Source: Bog-756 sp963710495 (GTDB lineage Bacteria > Actinomycetota > Acidimicrobiia > Acidimicrobiales > RAAP-2). Taken from it: DNA of 64,000 bases. The stretch spans positions 1 to 64,000 of the forward strand of contig CAVQAI010000016.1 of NCBI GenBank assembly GCA_963710495.1. Direction: 5' to 3'. This document shows positions 36,644 to 44,031 of the stretch, piece after piece (positions within the stretch are counted from its first letter, which is position 1; every line of letters begins with the position of its first letter). Made by a program: the position numbers and the translations under genes. Under the pieces are notes generated by a model. It was given only the letters and a program-made list of their open reading frames with translations. It made no database searches and was not told where the DNA came from.

Positions 36644-37882
36644 TCAGCCCTCGTCCGGCTGCCAGGCAGCCAGGTTGGCGAGCCGGTGGTCGTTGGAGAA
36701 CATCTCGACGACGGGCACCCGGAGGCCGATACGGCTCTGGATGCGCTCGATCTCGAGGATCTGGTTCCACTGCACCAGGCTGACCACCAAGCCGGCCTCG
36801 CCGGCCCGGGCCGTCCGCCCCGAGCGATGCAGGTATGCCTTGTGGTCCTCGGGGGGGTCGAAGTGGACGACCACGTCGACCTGCTCGATGTCGAGACCCC
36901 GAGCCGCCACGTCGGTGGCCACCAGTACGGGCATCTGGCCGGCGGCGAAGTCGCGCAGTGTCCGCTCCCGGTAGGCCTGGCGAAGGTCGCCGTGGATGGC
37001 GCCGGCCTTGACCCCCTCCTTGCGGAGCTGTTCGACGAGCCGGTCGGCACCCCGCTTCGTCCGCACGAAGACCAGCGTCTTCTCCGAATGGCGGCAGACC
37101 GCAGCGCACACTTTGACCCGGTCCATTTGGTGCACTTCGAGGAAGCGGTGCTCCATGGCCTCGACGGTGGTGTGGGGCGAAGCCACCTCGTGTCTCACCG
37201 GATCGGCCATGTAGCGGCTGACCAGTCGATCGACCGCCCCGTCCAGGGTGGCCGAGAAGAGGAGCGTCTGGTGGTCGCGCTCCAGGCGGCGCAACACCCA
37301 CTCGACCTGGGGCATGAACCCCATGTCGGCCATGCGGTCGGCCTCGTCGAGCACCAGGGTCTCGACGTCGGCCACCGACAGCTCGCCCCGGTCCCCGAGG
37401 TCGATGAGGCGCCCGGGCGTGGCGATGACGACGTCCACCCCCCGTCGCAGCTTCTTCACCTGGCGCTCGATGTCGGCGCCGCCATAGACGGCGGCGATGC
37501 GCAGGTCCACGGCCCGGGCCAACGGCTGGAGCACTTCGGTCACCTGCACGGCGAGCTCCCGGGTGGGCACCAGGACGAGGGCGCGGGGTCGGCCGGGCCG
37601 GGTGGACGGGGCCGCCATCGTCCGCTGCAGCAGGGGGATGCCGAAGGCCAGGGTCTTGCCCGAGCCCGTCTTGGCCTTGCCGCACACGTCGAGGCCGGCC
37701 AAGGCATCGGCCACGGTCATGGCCTGGATGGCGAAGGGACGGGTGATGGATTGGCGCTCGAGGGCTTCGACCAGAACGGGGTCGACGCCCAGTGAGGCGA
37801 AGGTGTGCGAGTCGCTGTGTTCGGAGGGAACGGGCCCGTCCACCTCGAGGACGCGGTCCGAGGGGTCTACGGCGGTGGTCAT
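36644..37882 (-). CDS. DEAD-box RNA helicase
   Basis: Two RecA-like domains in 412 residues, with the motifs in order: Q-motif region RPFAIQAMT, motif I AKTGSGKT, Ia PTRELAVQ, Ib TPGR, II DEAD, III SAT, and VI HRSGRTARAG. There is no long C-terminal extension, so it is a minimal helicase of the RhlE group, involved in RNA decay, ribosome assembly or cold adaptation. A long leader of about 170 bases and a palindrome-containing promoter lie upstream; long leaders are usual for cold-induced helicases. Confidence 0.93.
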   Translation of the reverse strand: MTTAVDPSDRVLEVDGPVPSEHSDSHTFASLGVDPVLVEALERQSITRPFAIQAMTVADALAGLDVCGKAKTGSGKTLAFGIPLLQRTMAAPSTRPGRPRALVLVPTRELAVQVTEVLQPLARAVDLRIAAVYGGADIERQVKKLRRGVDVVIATPGRLIDLGDRGELSVADVETLVLDEADRMADMGFMPQVEWVLRRLERDHQTLLFSATLDGAVDRLVSRYMADPVRHEVASPHTTVEAMEHRFLEVHQMDRVKVCAAVCRHSEKTLVFVRTKRGADRLVEQLRKEGVKAGAIHGDLRQAYRERTLRDFAAGQMPVLVATDVAARGLDIEQVDVVVHFDPPEDHKAYLHRSGRTARAGEAGLVVSLVQWNQILEIERIQSRIGLRVPVVEMFSNDHRLANLAAWQPDEG

Positions 37883-38264
37883 GGGGTCTTTTGGCTCTCT
37901 CTCTCTGGTTCTCTCGATGACGACCGGCGGTCGTCGCCGCCCGTGGACTGTCGAGCGGTGCGGGCCCGCCTCGGGCCATCGTCAGGGCTGTATGAGCCCC
38001 GAGGAACCGGATGAGGAAGACCCCGGTGGACGGGAACCGTTCCCGACCACGATCCCCAGTGTACCCGGTAACCGGGCCAGCTCCAGGTCAGCGGTCATCG
38101 GCCCGGCAACGGGACGGCCCGCCCGCCCATCGGCACGACCCGCCCGCCGGCCGGGACGACAGTCGGGACGGCATTCGGGACGGCCGGTACGGTGCCCGGG
38201 GGCGCCCGACTGTGCGATGGTGGGCCCGCCCCGAAGCACCGATTCCGACGAAAGGATGCCGAGC
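37883..38264. other. Intergenic region between helicase and peroxiredoxin
   Basis: A 382-base gap between divergent genes. It has a short CT-rich run at about 37889-37915 (GA-rich on the helicase strand, close to its binding site), the promoter and palindrome at 38058-38076, and several GGGACGGC or GGGACGAC copies between 38109 and 38190. No open frame here looks real. Confidence 0.5.
38058..38076 (-). promoter_or_regulatory. Possible helicase promoter -10 with adjoining palindrome
   Basis: On the minus strand TACACT (38063-38058) is a good actinobacterial -10. Directly upstream, where the spacer would be, is the 13-base palindrome CCCGGT-A-ACCGGG (38064-38076). No strong -35 is visible at 17 bases. 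The arrangement would allow repression by a dimeric factor. It is a low-confidence call. Confidence 0.3.
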
Positions 38265-38729
38265 ATGGGAAAGCTGAGCCCCGGAGACAAGGCCCCCCGG
38301 TTCACCCTCCCCGACCAGGACGGGAAGAAGGTCGCGTTGAAGGACTTCGCCGGGCAGCGGGTGGTCGTCTACTTCTACCCGAAGGACGACACACCGGGCT
38401 GCACCAAGGAAGCCTGCCAGTTCAGCGACAACCTGTCCGCCTTTCGCCGGGCCAAGGTGCCCGTCCTCGGGATTTCGGCCGACAGCGCCGAGAAGCACCG
38501 GGCTTTCCGGGCCAAGTACGGGCTCAAGTTCCCGCTGCTCACCGACACCGACCACAAGGTGGGTGAGGCCTTCGGGGCCTGGGGCGAGAAGACCCTCTAC
38601 GGCAAGAAGACCATCGGGGTCATCCGCTCCACGTTCCTCATCGGGGCCGACGGCAAGGTCATCCGGCCCTGGTACCAGGTGAAGGCCGACGGCCATGCCG
38701 ACAAGGTGCTGGCCGAGCTGGACGCCTGA
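38265..38729 (+). CDS. bcp: Peroxiredoxin, Bcp/PrxQ type (second copy)
   Basis: A 154-residue thiol peroxidase with YPKDDTPGCTKEACQF, containing the peroxidatic Cys and a resolving Cys five residues on. It opens with MGKLSPGDKAPRFTLPDQDG. The ATG at 38265 has AAAGG nine bases upstream; an ATG at 38256 sits directly on that site and is less likely. It is closer to the classic Bcp pattern than the protein at 29099, with which it shares family but not fine sequence. It converges with the DNA glycosylase gene. Confidence 0.94.
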   Translation: MGKLSPGDKAPRFTLPDQDGKKVALKDFAGQRVVVYFYPKDDTPGCTKEACQFSDNLSAFRRAKVPVLGISADSAEKHRAFRAKYGLKFPLLTDTDHKVGEAFGAWGEKTLYGKKTIGVIRSTFLIGADGKVIRPWYQVKADGHADKVLAELDA

Positions 38730-38743
38730 CCCCCGGCCCCCGC

Positions 38744-39526
38744 TCAACATTGGTGGCGGGGACACCACCAGGTGGTACGCCCCCCCACCACGCCGCGGAT
38801 CAGCCCGGCGCCGTCCCGGGGACAGAGCCCGCCCGGATGCCGTTCGTCGACCAGGTCGCCGAGATGAGAGCCGCCTCGCTCGATCAGCAGGTCGAGGGTC
38901 AGCCTCAGGTGGCGGTGCAGACGCCGCACTTCGGCCGGCGATAGGGAACCGGCGGGGCGGGCGGGGGACAGCCCGGCCCGCCAGAGCACCTCGTCGGCGA
39001 TGAGATTGCCGATGCCGGCCACCCGCGACTGGTCGAGCAGGCGGGCCTTCAGGGCGGTCGCCGACCCGTTGAGTGCCCGGGCCAGCCCGGACGGGGTGAT
39101 GGCCACGGCGTCGGGCCCGATCCGCCCGAGGTCGGGATCGAGTGTCACGCCCCCGAGCCGTCTCGGATCTCGGACCGCCAGCATCCCGCCGTCGGCGAAC
39201 CTGGTCGACCACCGCACCCAGGACCGGTCGTGGCCGGCCGGCGCGTGGCGCAGCCGTTCGATGGCCGCCGCGCCGTCCACCATCAAGGTCCCGGTCATCC
39301 CGAAGCGGACGCCCACGGTCGGCCCGTCGTCGACGTCCAGCAGGAGGAGCTTGCCGATGCGCCGGGCGGCGATCAAGGAACGGCCGACCAGAGCCCCCTC
39401 GAGGACGGAGCCCGTGACCCCTCCTTTCAGGTACCAGTCGTCGGGTGAGTCGACCGCCGTGATGGGCCGCCCGAGCGCCGCCTCCGCCGCGACGCGGTAC
39501 TGCTCGACTTCGGGAAGCTCGGGCAC
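38744..39526 (-). CDS. Fpg/Nei-family DNA glycosylase with altered zinc-finger ligands
   Basis: Bifunctional glycosylase/AP lyase acting on oxidised bases. The GTG start at 39526 gives VPELPEVEQYR, and after Met removal the N-terminal Pro is the catalytic nucleophile with the adjacent Glu. The conserved lysine lies in RRIGKLLLLDV, and the helix-two-turn-helix in QSRVAGIGNLIADEVLWRAG. The C-terminal zinc finger, normally CPxC...CPxC, here reads CPRD and CPRH, so two ligands are replaced by Asp and His. It may still bind zinc, or be a zincless variant. It is 260 residues. Confidence 0.9.
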   Translation of the reverse strand: MPELPEVEQYRVAAEAALGRPITAVDSPDDWYLKGGVTGSVLEGALVGRSLIAARRIGKLLLLDVDDGPTVGVRFGMTGTLMVDGAAAIERLRHAPAGHDRSWVRWSTRFADGGMLAVRDPRRLGGVTLDPDLGRIGPDAVAITPSGLARALNGSATALKARLLDQSRVAGIGNLIADEVLWRAGLSPARPAGSLSPAEVRRLHRHLRLTLDLLIERGGSHLGDLVDERHPGGLCPRDGAGLIRGVVGGRTTWWCPRHQC

Positions 39527-39599
39527 CGGCCGAGGGTAGCCAACCCGCTCCGGCCAGCCGCACCCGGGTCGGGTAGCCGGCCACCGGTAGGGTGAGGCC

Positions 39600-40724
39600 A
39601 TGCCCCCCGAGAAGCCCCACTGGGCCGAGCTGTTCACCGAGGTGGTCACCTCGGGTCTGTGCACGGGCTGCGCCGCTTGCATCGTGGCCTGTCCCTACGA
39701 CGTCCTCGCCTACGACGACGCCGGCGGCCGCTACAAGCCGTTCCACATCGATGCCGAGGGCGGCCCGGAGAGCTGCACCCATGGCGTCAAGGGCTGCACC
39801 ATGTGCACCCGGGCCTGTCCCCGGTTCCGGACCTGGGAGACCGAGATCGACACCCACCTCTTCGGTCGGGAGCGGACGCCCGAGGAGGTCATCGGCGTGT
39901 CGTCCGACGTCCTGCTGGTGCGCGCCACCGATCCCGAGGTGCTGGAGCTCGGCCAGGACGGCGGCCTGGTCTCGGCCTTGTTGGTCTGGGCCCTCGAGCA
40001 CGACGTCGTCGACGCCGCCCTGGTGTCGTTCCTCGAGGGGGACGGCTCGACCTGGAAGGCGGTGCCGGGTGTGGCCACCAGCCGGGCGGAGGTGCTGGAG
40101 GCGGCGGGCTCCCGGTACACCTACTCGGCCAATCCCCTGGCCTACCCCCAGGCCATCGAGGCGGGCGCCGAGCGGATCGCCGTGGTCGGGATGGGGTGTC
40201 AGGCGTCCGCCGCCCCGATCATGAAGGCCCGGAAGGCAGGCAAGATCGCCCGGCGGCTGTCGCTCACCATCGGGCTGATGTGCTCGAAGACCTTCGACGA
40301 CGCCATCTTCCCCGAGCTGTTCGAAGCGCGTTACGGCATCGCCCGGGCGGACATCCAGAAGATGAACATCAAGGGCGTCTTCCAGGTATGGACCAAGGAC
40401 GGCGGGTACCACGAGATCCCCCTCAAGGAGGCCCACGCCTGGACGCGCCAGGGGTGCACCTCCTGCCCCGACTTCGCCGCCGAGCATGCCGACATCTCCA
40501 CCGGCGGCATCGGGGCCTTCAACGACTGGACCCTCACCATCGTGCGGACCGACCCCGGTCGCGAGCTGCTCGAAGCCATGATCGCCGACGGTGCCGTCGA
40601 GACCAGGCCCGGGGACGACGACCCCGGGGCCATCGCCCTGCTCCACAAGCTGGCCCGGGTCAGCCGGCGGCGGTGGCCGGCCACGGCCGTGCCCATGCCG
40701 GGCCGGCTTCCCGCCACCATCTGA
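39600..40724 (+). CDS. Coenzyme F420 hydrogenase/dehydrogenase beta-subunit family protein
   Basis: A 374-residue soluble iron-sulfur flavoprotein of the FrhB/FpoF group. The N-terminus carries two cluster-binding motifs, CTGCAACIVACP and CTMCTRACP with an extra upstream Cys. The FrhB N domain (QDGGLVSALLVWALE) and C domain follow, with TSCPDFAAEHADISTGGIG near the end, another typical signature. Members move electrons between F420 and ferredoxin or a dedicated partner. No hydrogenase subunit is nearby, so it is an orphan whose partner is unknown. It supports the presence of F420 in this organism. Confidence 0.9.
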   Translation: MPPEKPHWAELFTEVVTSGLCTGCAACIVACPYDVLAYDDAGGRYKPFHIDAEGGPESCTHGVKGCTMCTRACPRFRTWETEIDTHLFGRERTPEEVIGVSSDVLLVRATDPEVLELGQDGGLVSALLVWALEHDVVDAALVSFLEGDGSTWKAVPGVATSRAEVLEAAGSRYTYSANPLAYPQAIEAGAERIAVVGMGCQASAAPIMKARKAGKIARRLSLTIGLMCSKTFDDAIFPELFEARYGIARADIQKMNIKGVFQVWTKDGGYHEIPLKEAHAWTRQGCTSCPDFAAEHADISTGGIGAFNDWTLTIVRTDPGRELLEAMIADGAVETRPGDDDPGAIALLHKLARVSRRRWPATAVPMPGRLPATI

Positions 40725-40822
40725 AGGCGTCCCGCAACGGTGGGCCGGCCGCCCCGGCAAGCCCGGGGGCGCCGGCCGCGACCCGGTCGGGCCGGGACGG
40801 TGACGGAGTACGGTGAACGGCC

Positions 40823-41479
40823 GTGGCCAGCCGCCGGAAGCCCGATCGACCCACGGTGGTCCTGCTCGTTCGGCACGGCCTGACACCGACCACCGGGAAG
40901 ATCCTGCCGGGACGAGCACCCGGGCTCCATCTGTCGGCCGAGGGCGAGGCGCAGGCCGAAGGGGTGGCCGAGCGCATCGCCGAGGCCAGCGGCGACGGAC
41001 CGGGCGGTCCGAAGGCCGTCTACGCCTCACCCCTCGAGCGGACCACGGAGACGGCCCGGCCGATCGCCCGGCGGCTCGGGCTGCGGGTGCGCAGCGAGCG
41101 CGGGCTGCTCGAATGCGACTTCGGCTCCTGGACCGGGGCACGTCTCTCCACGTTGGCCCGGAGGCCCGAGTGGCAACAGGTCCAGCGCTGGCCGAGCGGA
41201 TTCCGGTTCCCCGGCGGTGAGTCCTTCCTGGAGATGCAGGCCCGCATGGCGGCCACCATCCGGCGCCTGGCCGGCCAACATGCGGGGGAGACCATCATCG
41301 CCGTCTCCCACGCCGACCCCATCAAGGCGGCGGTGGCCTCGGCGGCGGGGACGCCCCTCGATCTGTTCCAGCGGCTCACCGTGGCTCCGTGCTCGGTCAC
41401 CGCCGTGGCCTATGGCTCGACCCCCCACGTCCTCACCGTCAACTCGACCGCCTCCCTGGCCCAACTGGTGCCCTCGTGA
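40823..41479 (+). CDS. Histidine phosphatase family protein (MSMEG_4193-like)
   Basis: A 218-residue phosphoglycerate-mutase-like phosphatase. The phospho-accepting His is in LLVRHGLTPTTG, and the second His in AVSHADPIKAAVA. The GTG at 40823 starts the trio with DUF3090 and SCO1664-family genes, a set conserved together across actinobacteria. Its end overlaps the DUF3090 GTG. The substrate is not known. In several actinobacteria the trio sits beside mshC, the mycothiol ligase gene, which is not seen here. Confidence 0.9.
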   Translation: MASRRKPDRPTVVLLVRHGLTPTTGKILPGRAPGLHLSAEGEAQAEGVAERIAEASGDGPGGPKAVYASPLERTTETARPIARRLGLRVRSERGLLECDFGSWTGARLSTLARRPEWQQVQRWPSGFRFPGGESFLEMQARMAATIRRLAGQHAGETIIAVSHADPIKAAVASAAGTPLDLFQRLTVAPCSVTAVAYGSTPHVLTVNSTASLAQLVPS

Positions 41480-41973
41480 GCGAGGGCTACGACCTGTCGG
41501 CACCGGAACGGATCATGGTCGGCGCGGTGGGCCCGGTCGGCAGCCGGCTCTTCCTGCTGCAGTGCCGTCAGGGCCAGGTGCTCCTGACCCTCAAGGTGGA
41601 GAAGCAGCAGGTGGCGGTGATGGCCGACTACATGGCCCGCATCGTGAGGGACCGGCCCCGCCCCGAACACGTCCCCGACGACCTCGCCCTGGAGGAACCG
41701 GCCGATCCGGCCTGGGTGGTCGGCACCATCGGGGTCTCCTACGACGAGAACGAGGACCGCATCGTCCTGGTCATCGAGGAGCTGGTCCCCGAGGACGAGA
41801 CCGGGGCCATCGCCCGCCTGTCCATCACTCGCCAACAGGCCGCCGGGTTTGCCATCCAGGCCACCCGCCTGGTCGAATCGGGGAGGCCGCCGTGCCCGCT
41901 GTGCGGCTCGCCGCTCGACCCCTCAGGACACGAATGCCCGCGAACCAACGGACACCGTCCCCCGGCCGTGTGA
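41476..41973 (+). CDS. DUF3090 family protein
   Basis: A 165-residue protein of unknown function restricted mainly to actinobacteria. It starts at a GTG overlapping the phosphatase stop (GTGA), and its own stop overlaps the next gene. The central part has KVEKQQVAVMADYMARI and an acidic ELVPEDETG. The C-terminus has a possible zinc ribbon, CPLCGSPLDPSGHECP. The strict overlaps at both ends imply stoichiometric synthesis and perhaps a complex with its neighbours. Confidence 0.9.
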   Translation: MSEGYDLSAPERIMVGAVGPVGSRLFLLQCRQGQVLLTLKVEKQQVAVMADYMARIVRDRPRPEHVPDDLALEEPADPAWVVGTIGVSYDENEDRIVLVIEELVPEDETGAIARLSITRQQAAGFAIQATRLVESGRPPCPLCGSPLDPSGHECPRTNGHRPPAV

Positions 41974-42704
41974 CCGGCTGGCGGCCCGACCTCGGCCCCG
42001 AACTGGGCTCGGTCCCCGGCCTGCTCCGGACGTGCGAGGTGTCGGTCGTCGGCCGGCTCCCGTGGAGCTCGAACCTCACCTTTCTGGTGACGATCGAGGC
42101 CGAGTGCCCCGAGCCGATCCATGCCGTGTACAAGCCGGCCCGCGGGGAGCGCTCGCTGTGGGATTTCCCCGACGGCCTCTACCGGCGCGAAGTAGTGGCC
42201 TACGAGCTCTCCGAAGCACTCGGATGGGGCCTCGTCCCCCCCACGGTCGAACGGGTCGACGGCCCGTTCGGCCCCGGTTCGCTCCAATTGTTCGTGGAGG
42301 CCGACTACGAGCAGCACTACTTCACGCTCTTCGACACCGGAGGGCACGAGGAGGTGCTCCGCCAGGTGTGCGCCTTCGACGTGGTGGCCAACAACGCCGA
42401 CCGCAAGAGCGGCCATGTGCTCGAGGGGCCCGGCGGTCGCCTCTGGGCCATCGACCACGGCCTGTGCTTCCACCGGGCCCCCAAGCTGCGCACCGTCATC
42501 TGGGACTTCGCCGGGGAGCCGGTGCCCGACGCCATCCTCACCGACCTCGCCCGGTTGGCCGACGAGCATTCGGACGAGCTCGGCGAGCTGCTGTCCGCCG
42601 CCGAGCGCCAGGCCATGGTCGGGCGGGTCGAGCGGCTCATCGGCACGGGCGGCTTCCCCGAACCGGTCGGGGACCACCCGCCCTACCCCTGGCCTCTGGT
42701 CTGA
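41970..42704 (+). CDS. SCO1664 family (PI3/4-kinase-like) protein
   Basis: A 244-residue protein related to phosphatidylinositol 3/4-kinase and HipA-like folds. A nucleotide-binding lysine lies in AVYKPARGERSLWDFP, the catalytic-loop-like motif is NNADRKSGHVL, and the metal motif is AIDHGLCFH. The GTG at 41970 overlaps the DUF3090 stop (GTGA). It is the third member of the conserved trio. A kinase next to a phosphatase suggests a phosphorylation cycle on one small molecule or protein, but no substrate is known. Confidence 0.88.
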   Translation: MTGWRPDLGPELGSVPGLLRTCEVSVVGRLPWSSNLTFLVTIEAECPEPIHAVYKPARGERSLWDFPDGLYRREVVAYELSEALGWGLVPPTVERVDGPFGPGSLQLFVEADYEQHYFTLFDTGGHEEVLRQVCAFDVVANNADRKSGHVLEGPGGRLWAIDHGLCFHRAPKLRTVIWDFAGEPVPDAILTDLARLADEHSDELGELLSAAERQAMVGRVERLIGTGGFPEPVGDHPPYPWPLV

Positions 42705-42735
42705 GGCGGTTCGGCCGGCCCTCCCGGTCCGGCGC

Positions 42736-44028
42736 TCAGCCGGGGAGGTCGATGTGGAGCGAGGTGCGCAGGCTGGCGAGCACCGCTTGCGAGAGCCGTT
42801 CCCCGCCACTCGGTGAGAGGTGGATGCCGTCGGGCGTGCGGATGTTCACCTCGGCCCCCGAGCTGTCCGGCAGGTAGGCGGTGTAGTTCCCGTGCCCGTC
42901 GCTCAAGACGTCGGTGGAGGCCAGATACGTGGACCCCGGGTCGGCGGACACCTGGGCCTGGACCACCGAGTCGAGGACCTGCATGCCGGCGTTGAGGTTG
43001 CTCTGGGCCATGGGGGGCATCCCGACCCAGAGCACGTGGGCCCCGGCCGCCTTGGCCTCGTCGATGAACGTCCGGACCCGCCGCCCGTAGGCCGTCGACC
43101 ACCCCGGCGAGCCGTAGCCGATGCTGCCGTCGGGCCCGACGAGCGACTGGGGGTCGTTCGCCCCCATCATCACCACCACCAGCTGGGGCCGGTCGTTGGC
43201 CAGGTCGACCCCGAGCTCGACCGGCCAATTGAAATAGTCGGGCCGGGCCAGGCCGGTATCGATCCGCCCGTCGAGGGTGGCGGTGGCCACCCCGGTGGCC
43301 GACAGGTCGGCGACCAACGGCTGCCCGAGGTCGATCCCGATCGAGTCACCGATCACCAGCACCCGCAAGGGGTCGGCCGCGGTCGGGTGCGCGTTGAGCG
43401 GGGGCAGAGCGCCGGTCGGCCCCGGGGAGCCGGCCGGTCCCGAAGGCTGGGCCCCGTGTCCGCCGCGGCGGGCGGGCGGGGGCGGGTGCAGGCGCTTGGC
43501 CAGGGTGGGCCCACCTCCCGGGGTCCGGCCCAGCGCCTCGTCGCTCCAGCCCACCACATGGGACAACCCCAGGCCTCGGCTGAGCGCGGCGATGGGTCCG
43601 ACCACGTCGAGGGAGACCGTCCGGCGCGTCCCGAGCGGGGAGATGGTGGCCGAGCGCTGGAGGCTCGGCGCGTCGAGCAGGAGCCACACGCCGAAACAGA
43701 CCACGCCGATGAACAGCATCCGGGTCCAGGGAATCCCTCCCGGGGGCGCGGCCATGAGGGAGAACCGGGGGCGCGGGCTGGGTTCGACCCCGGCCACCGG
43801 GCCTACCCCGGTCCCCACCACCGGTCCATCCGGGGTCCCGGCGCCGTCCGGCGGGCCGTCCGCCGGTCCGTCGCCGTCCTGGGGGTGGGCGGCCCGCTCG
43901 ACGGTGGGCCCGACCCCACGATCGCCTGGTCCCTGGTCCGCCGCCGCTCCCAGGGTGTCGACCGCGCCGCGGTCCTTGGCGGGTGCCCGGGACCGGCGCG
44001 TTCGGGGCGATGGTGGAGTCCCGGCCAT
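42736..44028 (-). CDS. Membrane-anchored SGNH hydrolase (DUF459-like)
   Basis: A 430-residue protein. A disordered Pro/Gly/Arg-rich cytoplasmic N-terminus (about 100 residues) precedes a single membrane segment (MLFIGVVCFGVWLLLDAP), a second Pro-rich linker, and an extracytoplasmic SGNH domain. Catalytic Ser lies in VIGDSIGIDLG, Gly/Asn in MMGANDPQS, and Asp/His in TPDGIHLSPSG. It starts three bases after the MBOAT stop. SGNH-MBOAT pairs, such as AlgI with AlgX/AlgJ or PatA with PatB, transfer acyl groups to polysaccharides or cell wall outside the membrane, and this pair very likely does the same. Confidence 0.88.
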   Translation of the reverse strand: MAGTPPSPRTRRSRAPAKDRGAVDTLGAAADQGPGDRGVGPTVERAAHPQDGDGPADGPPDGAGTPDGPVVGTGVGPVAGVEPSPRPRFSLMAAPPGGIPWTRMLFIGVVCFGVWLLLDAPSLQRSATISPLGTRRTVSLDVVGPIAALSRGLGLSHVVGWSDEALGRTPGGGPTLAKRLHPPPPARRGGHGAQPSGPAGSPGPTGALPPLNAHPTAADPLRVLVIGDSIGIDLGQPLVADLSATGVATATLDGRIDTGLARPDYFNWPVELGVDLANDRPQLVVVMMGANDPQSLVGPDGSIGYGSPGWSTAYGRRVRTFIDEAKAAGAHVLWVGMPPMAQSNLNAGMQVLDSVVQAQVSADPGSTYLASTDVLSDGHGNYTAYLPDSSGAEVNIRTPDGIHLSPSGGERLSQAVLASLRTSLHIDLPG

Positions 44029-44031
44029 CGC

